Positions 50,753-58,901 of a DNA stretch of 64,000 bases are shown here, piece after piece; position 1 is the stretch's first letter; each line of letters starts with the position of its first letter. The position numbers and the translations under genes were made by a program. The DNA lies in contig CACZJZ010000007.1 in assembly GCA_902781655.1 (NCBI GenBank), positions 45,131 through 109,130 on the forward strand. Direction: 5' to 3'. Source of the stretch: an uncultured Lachnospiraceae bacterium (lineage in GTDB: Bacteria > Bacillota > Clostridia > Lachnospirales > Lachnospiraceae). The notes under the pieces were generated by a model that did not search any database, was not told where the DNA came from, and was given only the letters and a program-made list of their open reading frames with translations.

Positions 50753-51685
50753 TCAGCCCTTGACAGCGCCGGCCATGACGCCTTCAATAATATACTTCTG
50801 CGCCGCCAGATAAAAGATGATGATCGGAACAATGGCGAGCACCAGGACCGCCATCATCGCGCCCCAGTCGATCTGTCCGTGGGACTGTTTCAGATACTGC
50901 ACGGCGATCGGAATGGTTTTGTACTTGTTGACATCCAGCACCAGGCTCGGCAGAAGGTAGTCGTTCCACACCCACATGGACTGCAGGATAGCGACCGTGA
51001 TGATCGTCGGCTTCATGATCGGAATATCCACACCGAAGAAAATCTGCGGCGGATTGCAGCCGTCAATCATGGCCGCCTCCTCGATCTCCAGAGGAATGCT
51101 CTTGACGAATCCTGTGAACATGAAGATCGACAGCCCTGCGCCAAACCCCAGATAGATGATGGTGATGCCCCACGGGGTGGAGAGATGCAGGATATTTGCG
51201 AATTTTGACAGTGTGAACATGACCATCTGGAACGGCACGATCATGGAAAACAGGCAGAGCACATAGATGGTCTTCGTCGCGGCATTCTTCACCCGCGTGA
51301 TGTACCAGGCCGTCATGGAGCAGCACAGCACAATCAGCGCGACGGAGACGACGGTAATAAACAGAGAATACCCGAAGCAGGAGAAGAAATTCGTCTTCCT
51401 GATGGCATTGCCGTAATTCAGCCCTCCCACGAAGGTCTTCGAAAGGCCGGCGGACCACTTGTCAAAGCCCTGCGAGATCGGCACGCTGCTCAGTCCGAAG
51501 GGATTCTTGAAAATATAAGCCTTCCTCTTGAAGGAATTCAGCAGAACAATGATGATCGGCAGAATCCAGAAGATGGAAAGGACAGTGAAAAAGACCGTCA
51601 GCAGGCCGCTGTGTCTGGACTGGCGTGCCGCGGAGACCGCCAGATCGGCTTTTTTCTGATTTTCCACAGATTTTGTCTTAGCCAT
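50753..51685 (-). CDS. Carbohydrate ABC transporter permease (MalG type)
   Basis: A 310-aa permease with about six transmembrane helices and the EAA loop (IEEAAMIDGCNPPQIFFGVDIPIMKP, about residues 205-230) that docks to the ATPase. It starts at the last base of the upstream permease stop, so the pair is tightly coupled. No ATP-binding gene is in the cluster; a shared MsmX-type ATPase encoded elsewhere would be needed, as in many Firmicutes. Confidence 0.93.
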   Translation of the reverse strand: MAKTKSVENQKKADLAVSAARQSRHSGLLTVFFTVLSIFWILPIIIVLLNSFKRKAYIFKNPFGLSSVPISQGFDKWSAGLSKTFVGGLNYGNAIRKTNFFSCFGYSLFITVVSVALIVLCCSMTAWYITRVKNAATKTIYVLCLFSMIVPFQMVMFTLSKFANILHLSTPWGITIIYLGFGAGLSIFMFTGFVKSIPLEIEEAAMIDGCNPPQIFFGVDIPIMKPTIITVAILQSMWVWNDYLLPSLVLDVNKYKTIPIAVQYLKQSHGQIDWGAMMAVLVLAIVPIIIFYLAAQKYIIEGVMAGAVKG

Positions 51686-52542
51686 TACTGCTGAACCTCC
51701 TTTCTGGTGGTCAGCTTATTCTGGATGAGCGAAATAACCGCAACCAGAATGAAGAAGATGACAGCCTTGGCCTGTCCGACTCCCTGCCAGCCCGTCGTGC
51801 CATACATCGTGTCATAGATATTCAGGGCAAGAAGTTCCGACTGTTTGGCCGGGTTTCCTCCGGTCAGCGCGAGGTTCTGATCGAACAGTTTGAAGCCATT
51901 GGTCAGCGTCAGGAATGTGCAGACCGTGATGGTCGGCATCAGCATCGGAATAATGACGAATCGCAGCAGCTGATGGGAATTGGCGCCGTCAATTTTGGCC
52001 GCCTCGATCAGCTCTCCCGGAATGTTCTGAATCCCGGCGATATAAATAATCATCATATATCCGATCTGCTGCCAGCTGACGACAATGACGAGTCCCCAGA
52101 AGGCGAACCACTGTGTGGAGACGATCGTCTTGGAATACCGCGCCAGAAAGCTGTTGAAAATCATCAGCCAGATGTACGAAAGCACGATACCGCCGATCAG
52201 ATTCGGAAGGAAGAACGCCGTGCGGAACAGGTTCGTCCCTTTGATTCCTTTGGTGAGTGCCAGCGCGATGGCAAACGCAACGATATTGATGATCAGCATC
52301 GTCACAATGGTGAACAATGAGGTGTACCAGAGAGAATGAAGAAAGGTCGTATCGACTTTTCCGTTCACCACAAAGATTTTCGTATAATTCTTGAACCCGA
52401 CCCATTTCCAGTCTGCCACGGTAGTGAACTTGCAGAAGGAGAGAAACAGGCCGTAAACGAACGGCACGATGAAGCCGATCACGAATGCCGCCATCGTCGG
52501 AAGCACAAACAGCGGCCAGTATTTCTTCACGGTCTTATCCAT
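51685..52542 (-). CDS. Carbohydrate ABC transporter permease (MalF type)
   Basis: A 285-aa permease with six transmembrane helices and the EAA loop (IEAAKIDGANSHQLLRFVIIPMLMPT, about 185-210). It partners with the MalG-type permease, which starts on its stop codon. The ATG at 52542 is the family start; the ribosome site is moderate. A 120-nt gap with a hairpin separates it from the binding-protein gene upstream. Confidence 0.93.
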   Translation of the reverse strand: MDKTVKKYWPLFVLPTMAAFVIGFIVPFVYGLFLSFCKFTTVADWKWVGFKNYTKIFVVNGKVDTTFLHSLWYTSLFTIVTMLIINIVAFAIALALTKGIKGTNLFRTAFFLPNLIGGIVLSYIWLMIFNSFLARYSKTIVSTQWFAFWGLVIVVSWQQIGYMMIIYIAGIQNIPGELIEAAKIDGANSHQLLRFVIIPMLMPTITVCTFLTLTNGFKLFDQNLALTGGNPAKQSELLALNIYDTMYGTTGWQGVGQAKAVIFFILVAVISLIQNKLTTRKEVQQ

Positions 52543-52581
52543 AACATCAACCTCGTTTCCCCGGATAACACGCCTAGAAAA

Positions 52582-52610
52582 GCGGATGGGTGACTGTCTC
52601 ACCCACCCGC
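52582..52610 (-). terminator. Intercistronic hairpin between binding-protein and permease genes
   Basis: GCGGaTGGGTGA / TCACCCAcCCGC with one mismatch and a 5-nt loop, followed on the minus strand by TTTTC. It probably works as a partial terminator or 3' stabiliser, giving more binding protein than permease, as described for malE-malF type operons. Confidence 0.65.
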
Positions 52611-52662
52611 CCTGTTTCCTGATGCAATATGTCTATCTGGGTGTCAAAACCAGTATTGTATA

Positions 52663-54156
52663 TCAGTTGCTCTCGTGAGCAAGCTTCCACTGATCATTCC
52701 AGCCATCCACGAATGCGGTCTTGACTGCATCCCAGTCGCCGGAGCCATCGGTGTATGCCGTCAGAGCAGAGACAACACCCTTGCGCCAGTCATCCACGTT
52801 CGGGGTTGCGTTGAACGCCCATGCGACAGAAGTCTTTCCTGCGGATGCAAGCTCGCTTGCCTTTGCGGAGAAAGGATTGGTCGGCGCGTAGTCTCCGGTG
52901 AAGGTATCGAACGGAGCGGAAAGGCCCATCGTGTTGTCGATGGCATCGCGGCCCTCATCCGAGGTGATGACCCAGTTGAGGAATGCAAGGGAAGCATCGA
53001 TCTCATCCTGGCTGCACTTTGCGTTGATGGACCAGTGGTTCTCTGTGCCGACGCACAGGCCCTCGTTTGCGTCATCCACACCGAAGTAAATCGGCATCAT
53101 GTCCAGATCATCTGCGGTAACAAGATAACCGTTATCCGCATTGGTCAGAGCGGAATACTCCCAGTCGCCGTTCTGATAGAAGACAGCCTCACCCATGCCA
53201 AGCTCTTCCTCTGCATTGTAGGAGCCGGATGCAAGCGTCGCCTTGTCTGCTGCGGAATCGCTCACGTACATATCCCAGACATTCTTGAAGTTGTCAAGAT
53301 ACGTTCCCTTGATGGTCGCCTCGCCCTGCGTGGGATCCTCGACGCCGTCGTCCTTGAACTCATAGTACAGCGGCATGTTGGCAAGATGTCCGGAGAATCT
53401 CCAGGAAGAGCCATCATCCAGACCTGCGGAAGCAAATGCCTCTGTGACCGTTCCGTCGAATGCGGTTCCGGCAAGTGCTGCATTCAGATCATCCACACGG
53501 CTGTTGATATCATCCGCAACAGCCTTCAGGGTGTCAAAATCCTTGATGTCGTCGATGGAAGTGACCTTCGCGCCGTCCATCTTGCAGTAGGCATCCAGAA
53601 TTGTCTTGTTGTAGATGATGCCGTAGCACTCATAGCAGTTTGCAATGCCGGCGACCTTCCCGTTGTAAACCACATCCAGGGAATGGTCACTCACATGATT
53701 GTAAAGATCCGTGTCCTTGAGATCGTAGGTGTAATCATCCCAGGTCTGTGCATCGGTGCTGCTGCCGATATTGAAGATTGTCGGCGCCGCGCTCTTGGCC
53801 ATCTCAGACTGCAGTGTGGTTGCGTACTGCCCGTCAGCTGCCGTCAGAACAGTGACATTGCCGCCCAGATCATTGTACTTCTGTGCCAGATCCTGCCAGG
53901 CCTCGTCGGTCTCCGGCTTGAAGTTCAGAAGATACACTCTTCCGCTTGGAATTTCCTCACTTGATTCCGCTTCGGCCGCTGTCGTATCCGCTGCCTCTGC
54001 CGTCGTGCTGGCTACTGCCGGCGCCTCAGTTGATGCGGTGGAAGCTTCCGTGCCTGCGGTGCTGGAAGCAGTGCCCGAAGACGAACTGCCACAGCCAGCC
54101 AGAAGGGCTGCTGCCATGGCTGTTGTCAGGAACAAACTCACGGTTCTCTTTTTCAT
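52663..54156 (-). CDS. ABC transporter substrate-binding lipoprotein (carbohydrate)
   Basis: A 497-aa solute-binding protein of the MalE type. A lipoprotein signal ends in LLAGC with C22 as lipid anchor, then a Ser/Thr/Ala linker (to about 75) and the binding domain (to the end), with GRVYLLNFKPETDEAWQDLAQ and AFLNWVITSDEGRDAI. The sugar is unknown; linkage to malQ and a LacI gene suggests malto-oligosaccharides. GGAGAGG precedes the ATG. It is the first gene of the operon. Confidence 0.92.
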   Translation of the reverse strand: MKKRTVSLFLTTAMAAALLAGCGSSSSGTASSTAGTEASTASTEAPAVASTTAEAADTTAAEAESSEEIPSGRVYLLNFKPETDEAWQDLAQKYNDLGGNVTVLTAADGQYATTLQSEMAKSAAPTIFNIGSSTDAQTWDDYTYDLKDTDLYNHVSDHSLDVVYNGKVAGIANCYECYGIIYNKTILDAYCKMDGAKVTSIDDIKDFDTLKAVADDINSRVDDLNAALAGTAFDGTVTEAFASAGLDDGSSWRFSGHLANMPLYYEFKDDGVEDPTQGEATIKGTYLDNFKNVWDMYVSDSAADKATLASGSYNAEEELGMGEAVFYQNGDWEYSALTNADNGYLVTADDLDMMPIYFGVDDANEGLCVGTENHWSINAKCSQDEIDASLAFLNWVITSDEGRDAIDNTMGLSAPFDTFTGDYAPTNPFSAKASELASAGKTSVAWAFNATPNVDDWRKGVVSALTAYTDGSGDWDAVKTAFVDGWNDQWKLAHESN

Positions 54157-54214
54157 AATGCTACCTCTCCTTTGAATGCAGAACCCCTGCAATCTTCTTT
54201 GTTGGAAGCGATTC

Positions 54215-54230
54215 CGGTACTGATACCGGT
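54215..54230. promoter_or_regulatory. Operator candidate CCGGTA-N4-TACCGG
   Basis: Perfect 6-bp inverted repeat with a 4-nt spacer, centred about 28 nt downstream of the -10 box, so a bound LacI-type repressor would block the promoter. Size and symmetry fit LacI-family sites. No second exact copy of the full 16-nt site was seen in the window. Confidence 0.6.
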
Positions 54231-54250
54231 AACGTTCCCGCCACTGTCTG

Positions 54251-54279
54251 GAATATAGCATTGCTCCCTGCATTATGCA
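54251..54279 (-). promoter_or_regulatory. Promoter of the sugar transporter operon
   Basis: Minus-strand TTGCAT (54274-54279), 17-nt spacer, TATATT (54251-54256). The start of transcription should fall near 54244, about 90 nt before the binding-protein ATG. Confidence 0.7.
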
Positions 54280-54392
54280 AGAGGAATTCTTCAAAACCGG
54301 CGTTATTGCCAAATTCCATCTTGTGAATTTGTGCAGTATTAATCCATCCTCTGCCAGCAAGCTTGTCACATGACTTTTGGCTCGTTGCCTAC

Positions 54393-54427
54393 AAAAAACG
54401 CTCCGGATTTTGCAATCCGAAGCGTTT
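54393..54427 (-). terminator. Intrinsic terminator downstream of the CAP-domain gene
   Basis: On the minus strand AAACGCTtCGGATT / AATCCGgAGCGTTT with one internal mismatch and a TTTTTT run (54393-54398). It lies 133 nt after the CAP gene stop. Confidence 0.8.
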
Positions 54428-54559
54428 GATCCGGAGGACAGCAGCAAATCTCTGCCATTTCCTCTGCTTTATTTCATCTGTCATCAGCCTTGACCAGTCA
54501 GCCGTCAGAATTTCTCTGCCAACAGTCCGGGGCGGCCACACCTGCTGCCGCTCTCTTCA

Positions 54560-55132
54560 TCACAGACCGAATTCCTCCGCCCAGTACCAGACTCCATTGG
54601 CATCCTGGTATACGGCGACACCGATCGTATGATAGTCTGCGCTCAGGATATTGGCCTTATGCGACGGAGAATTCATCCACGCGGCGACTACCTCCTTCGC
54701 AGAGCTGTAATTCTGTGCCAGATTCTCCCCATACATCAGATCGCTGTTGACTGTCCACCAGTCCGAGCCGTTCGGCCTTGTATGAGAAAAGCTCGTGGCA
54801 CACTCACTGGCGCGGACCTGTGCTGCCTGCGCAAGACCATTATTCCAGGTCAGATCGGAAAGCCCTGCTGCTTCCCGTTGCTGATTCACCAGATCCAGCG
54901 ATGCTTTCGCCTGTTTGGCTGCATCAGTCGTCTGATCCGCCTGCCCGGCCAGCGCCACTGCCTCATCGTCGATGATTGTGGTCTGCGTCTGCTGCGTCTT
55001 GTCACGCCTTGCCGCCGTCGTATCCAGCGTCCCTGCCGCCGCGGCGCTGCCGCATGCGGTGCCCGCGAACAAAACAGCGGACAGCAGCAATGCCGTCATA
55101 CCCTTTGCCAACTTTCCTGTTATCCTTCTCAT
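54560..55132 (-). CDS. Secreted CAP/SCP-domain protein
   Basis: A 190-aa exported protein. The N-terminus has a signal peptide (hydrophobic 11-26, ending GTACGSAAAA; a lipoprotein cysteine at position 27 is possible, though the -3 residue is atypical). The CAP domain spans about residues 75-190: LDLVNQQREAAGLSDLTWN, FSHTRPNG, YGENLAQN, WMNSPSHKANIL and GVAVYQDANGVWYWAEEFG. Such proteins are cell-wall or secreted and of varied, mostly unknown function. It forms its own unit with a terminator. Confidence 0.88.
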   Translation of the reverse strand: MRRITGKLAKGMTALLLSAVLFAGTACGSAAAAGTLDTTAARRDKTQQTQTTIIDDEAVALAGQADQTTDAAKQAKASLDLVNQQREAAGLSDLTWNNGLAQAAQVRASECATSFSHTRPNGSDWWTVNSDLMYGENLAQNYSSAKEVVAAWMNSPSHKANILSADYHTIGVAVYQDANGVWYWAEEFGL

Positions 55133-55399
55133 GGTTCATCCCCCAAAAGGCAGAACATCCCCGGAATCACGCGCCGCGCGTTCCCGGTCTCCGCGCTTTC
55201 CCATTTCGATACCAGGCACCGTGTTCAGAACTCTGTCCCGTTGTTTGCTGTACCTGTGTCACATAAAAATACTCTCATCTATATTATCGACATCAACGGC
55301 CAACATATAAGTTACGCAATCCTCAGCCTTTGATTCATCTGTGAATTCGCTTCAAAGAACACTTATATTCTAACATTTATTCAATCTAAATGCTATTTT

Positions 55400-58156
55400 T
55401 TAAGGCGTCTGCTTTCCCCGGTGTTCCACCACAATCCGGTGAATCGTCATGCCGCTCTGCGCAAAATAAAAGTTGATGTACGGATACATCATGCCATAGC
55501 CATCAAAGCGGAGCATCCTTGTGACATGCTCTCCGTTCCCTCCGATCAGCGTCATGCTGCCCTTGACCGTCCCGCTGTCATACATCGTCATGGTCGTCTG
55601 CGACACATCTCCGGTCTCCGTGCTGGCCTCCACCGTCACCATATATTCTCCGTATCCATGAATATGCAGCGGATAAACATTGGCGCTCCCTGCCTCTGTG
55701 TGCAGGCCCGACACATCCAGCTCCACAGGCTCCTCTCCGATATCCGCACCCGGCTGGTCAAACATCGTCACACCTTTCATCGACGGGCGATCCTGTTCCG
55801 TGATGTGGTCCTCTCCGCCGAGGAAGAACTCCATCGCTGGCAGCTCCATCACAACACGGCAGATATTGGCGGCATTCCGCGTCAGATCTCCCCGGGTGAT
55901 CCTGCCGTCCGCCAGTCCTTCCTCCGCGTTGTCCCCGCGCGAATTGGACGCAGCGTCCTCATTAACCATATAGATATCATTCTGCGCCCGGATCATGGCC
56001 GCCGTGTTCTCCCGGGTCGCCGGACCGCCCTCGTCATTGATCTTCGGAAGCCAGTCCGTCATAACCAGACCGCGGAAGTGCCACTGATTCCGCAGGATCG
56101 TGGTCACCAGATCATAATTGCCCGCCGTCCAGACCCCGTTGACCGGTCCGTATGTCGTCATGATGCAGCTTGCGCCGCCCTTCTTCACCGCGATCTCGAA
56201 ACCTCTCAGGTAGATTTCCCGGAGCGCCCGCTCGGAGACCACCGCATCGGCGCCACTCCGACTCTTCTCCTGATTGTTGCATGCAAAATGCTTGATCACA
56301 CCGGTGACACCGCTCCGGTGCATCGCTGTCAGCTCCGCCGCCGCCATCGTTCCGGTGAGGTACGGATCCTCACTGAAATACTCAAAATTTCGCCCGTTCA
56401 GCGGGTTGCGGTGAATATTCATGCCCGGTCCCAGCAGCGCGTCAATTTTGTTCAGGCGAAGCTCCCGCCCCTGGCATTCGTAGAGCTGGGCGACCGCAAA
56501 CGGATTGAACGTGCAGGCCACCGCCGTGCCGCTCGGATTGCTGAACGCCATTGTGCCGCAGTCCATGCGAATCCCGGAGGGGCCGTCAGAGCAGCCCGCC
56601 ACAGGAATGCCAAAATGCCGGAGCGAATCTGTCACACCGCCGAAGGCGCCTGCTATCCCGGGCGTCACCTTTGGAGAACACATGCCCTCGCCGCGGGAAA
56701 GACATATGAGATCCTCATCGGACAGCTGAGACAGGAAGCGCTCCATCGATGCTCTGCCGTCCTTTACATCCTTCAGACGGATGCCCTGATCTCCGCGGCA
56801 TGGCTCAGCCGCCGGTCTGTCCGCTGCGATCCGCTCAGCCGGATTGGTCGTTCTCAGTGGAGCAGCCTCCCAGGTCACCCTGTTCCCGGCCGCTTTCATC
56901 CGCTGAAACGGCGTGACCGGTGCCAGCGCCTCCGCGAGCTGTTCTGTCACCATATCTTCAGGCTGCACATAACGTCCGGCATACACCGCAAGGCGCACGT
57001 CTGTCCCGACATAGATACCGTACTCTCCGGCTTCCAGAACCCACGCGGACCGGTGGCCCGTCACGCCGCTGTCATCATAGGATGCCATCTCCTCGACAGA
57101 AAACAGCAGCGAGAGCGTCTGGGATTCTCCCGGCGCAAGCACTCTGGTTTTGCCGAACGTCACCAGGTTCCGCGCCGCGCCGGACAGCTTCCCCGCAGGA
57201 GGACAATAATACACCTGTACTACCTCCTTGCCGCTCCGATCTCCGGTGTTCGTCACTCTTGCCTCCACGCGGATCTGCCGGTCCGCCGCCACAAAACGCG
57301 TCACCGCCACATCAAAATCCGTGTAGGAGAGGCCGAAGCCAAACGGATACATCACCCGGTCCGGCGCAAAGGTTTCAAAATACCGGTAGCCGACATAAAT
57401 GTCCTCCGCGTAGATATTCTGCCGCGCGTCTCCGAAGTTCCGGGTGGAAGGATAATCCTCGATGCGCAGGGCTACCGTATCGGCCAGCTTTCCGCAGGGA
57501 TTTACCCTTCCGGTGAGGACATCCGCCGCGGCATTGCCGCCCTCACAGCCTCCCTGCCAAAGCATCATCACTGCCTGTGGATGAAGCTCCCCGATCCACG
57601 ACATATCCATAATCGCACCGACATTCAGGAGCACCGCAGTCCTTCTGAACGCGCCGCACACAAGCCGGAGCATGTTTTTCTCATCCTGGCTGAGATACCA
57701 GCTTCCCTCCTGCAGCGCCACATCCCGGTCCTCGCCGGAGGACCGGCCAATCATCACGAGCGCCAGATCCGACGATGCGGCCGCTTCCCGCACGGTTTCT
57801 TCGTCTAAAGGCATCTCCTGCTGGCTGAATGGCTCCTGTGCCCATCCCGGCCCCTTGTCAAATGGGTGAGCCTCCTCAAATGCCCGATACTTTTCATACA
57901 GCGCCTCGTTGATCCGCACGCCCGCGCCCCGGAGTCCCTCCGGCACGCTGACAGCGTAGGGCGCATTGACCAGCCCACCTGAGCCGGTTCCGCTCTTATA
58001 CCACTGGTAGTCAAGCTGGATCCGTCCAAAAATTGAGACAGTCTCGCCCTCCCGGACCGGGAGCGCCTGCTCCTCATTGCGCAGAAGCACACAGCCCTCC
58101 GCGGCCACGGCCCGGGAACGGGCTGCATATTCCTTCCAGTTCAACGTAAAATCCAT
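55400..58156 (-). CDS. GH3 glycoside hydrolase with swapped domain order (beta-glucosidase type)
   Basis: A 918-aa enzyme. Residues 15-270 are the usual second GH3 domain (AAEGCVLLRNEEQALPV; acid/base candidate E142 in GRSSGEDRD). A fibronectin-III-like domain follows (about 285-395), and only then the catalytic barrel (about 470-800) with nucleophile D701 in LVMTDW. The tail (800-918) is an extra beta domain. In most GH3 enzymes the barrel comes first; the reversed order is known from some rumen/gut beta-glucosidases. No signal peptide, so cytoplasmic. It is the third gene of a kinase-regulator-GH3 operon, 46 nt after the regulator. Confidence 0.93.
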   Translation of the reverse strand: MDFTLNWKEYAARSRAVAAEGCVLLRNEEQALPVREGETVSIFGRIQLDYQWYKSGTGSGGLVNAPYAVSVPEGLRGAGVRINEALYEKYRAFEEAHPFDKGPGWAQEPFSQQEMPLDEETVREAAASSDLALVMIGRSSGEDRDVALQEGSWYLSQDEKNMLRLVCGAFRRTAVLLNVGAIMDMSWIGELHPQAVMMLWQGGCEGGNAAADVLTGRVNPCGKLADTVALRIEDYPSTRNFGDARQNIYAEDIYVGYRYFETFAPDRVMYPFGFGLSYTDFDVAVTRFVAADRQIRVEARVTNTGDRSGKEVVQVYYCPPAGKLSGAARNLVTFGKTRVLAPGESQTLSLLFSVEEMASYDDSGVTGHRSAWVLEAGEYGIYVGTDVRLAVYAGRYVQPEDMVTEQLAEALAPVTPFQRMKAAGNRVTWEAAPLRTTNPAERIAADRPAAEPCRGDQGIRLKDVKDGRASMERFLSQLSDEDLICLSRGEGMCSPKVTPGIAGAFGGVTDSLRHFGIPVAGCSDGPSGIRMDCGTMAFSNPSGTAVACTFNPFAVAQLYECQGRELRLNKIDALLGPGMNIHRNPLNGRNFEYFSEDPYLTGTMAAAELTAMHRSGVTGVIKHFACNNQEKSRSGADAVVSERALREIYLRGFEIAVKKGGASCIMTTYGPVNGVWTAGNYDLVTTILRNQWHFRGLVMTDWLPKINDEGGPATRENTAAMIRAQNDIYMVNEDAASNSRGDNAEEGLADGRITRGDLTRNAANICRVVMELPAMEFFLGGEDHITEQDRPSMKGVTMFDQPGADIGEEPVELDVSGLHTEAGSANVYPLHIHGYGEYMVTVEASTETGDVSQTTMTMYDSGTVKGSMTLIGGNGEHVTRMLRFDGYGMMYPYINFYFAQSGMTIHRIVVEHRGKQTP

Positions 58157-58202
58157 ATCCTTCCTTCCTCTTCCTGTCTCTCTGCCCCATGCCGCGCTTT
58201 CT

Positions 58203-58901
58203 TCAGACCTTAAAGCGATATCCAACACCCCAGATCGTCTCGATGTACTGCGGGTGGGAAGTATCATACTCTATTTTTTCCCGAATTTTCTTGATGTGAA
58301 CCGTCACTGTCGCAATGTCTCCGATGGAATCCATATTCCAGATCTGACGGAACAACTCATCCTTGGAAAAAACCCTGTTCGGATGCTCCGCGAGAAAGGT
58401 AAGCAGATCAAATTCCTTCGTGGTGAACGGCTTTTCCACCCCATCCACAAAGACCCGGCGGGCTGTCTTATCAATCTTCAGCCCGCGGATCTCAATGACA
58501 TCATTCTCCGGCTGGCCCGCCCCCACCAGGCGCTCATAGCGGGACAGATGTGCCTTTACTCTCGCCACCAGCTCATTCGGGCTGAACGGCTTTGTGATGT
58601 AATCGTCCGCGCCGAGACCAAGGCCGCGGATTTTGTCAATATCATCCTTTCGCGCGGAAACCATCAGAATCGGAATGTTTTTCTTCTCCCGGATCTGCCG
58701 GCACACCTCATAGCCGTCCATCCCGGGCAGCATCAGATCCAGCAGCACAAGGTCATAGCTCCCGTCCAGCGCCTCCTGCAATCCTGTTTTCCCATCCTCC
58801 GCGATCTGTGCCTCAAAGTCTCCGAACTCCAGATAATCCTTCTCCAGACCGGCGATTTCCTTGTCGTCTTCAATGATCAGAATCTTTTTCTTCCCTGACA
58901 T
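58203..58901 (-). CDS. OmpR-family response regulator
   Basis: A 232-aa regulator. Receiver domain with D12/D13, phosphorylation site D55 (LLDLMLPG) and the KPF motif near 105; DNA-binding winged helix at about 130-230 (TKEFDLLTFLAEHPNRVFSKDELF, YIETIWGVGYRF). The ATG overlaps the end of the histidine kinase gene by 32 nt, with AGGAGG inside the kinase gene. The next gene is a GH3 enzyme, so a carbohydrate or envelope signal is possible. Confidence 0.95.
   Translation of the reverse strand: MSGKKKILIIEDDKEIAGLEKDYLEFGDFEAQIAEDGKTGLQEALDGSYDLVLLDLMLPGMDGYEVCRQIREKKNIPILMVSARKDDIDKIRGLGLGADDYITKPFSPNELVARVKAHLSRYERLVGAGQPENDVIEIRGLKIDKTARRVFVDGVEKPFTTKEFDLLTFLAEHPNRVFSKDELFRQIWNMDSIGDIATVTVHIKKIREKIEYDTSHPQYIETIWGVGYRFKV

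Noticed and set aside
55421-57808. A very long plus-strand open frame opposite the GH3 gene
   Set aside because: The amino-acid content is Arg/His-rich without any domain, and the opposite strand encodes a complete GH3 enzyme with intact catalytic residues. GC-rich third positions create such mirror frames all over this window.
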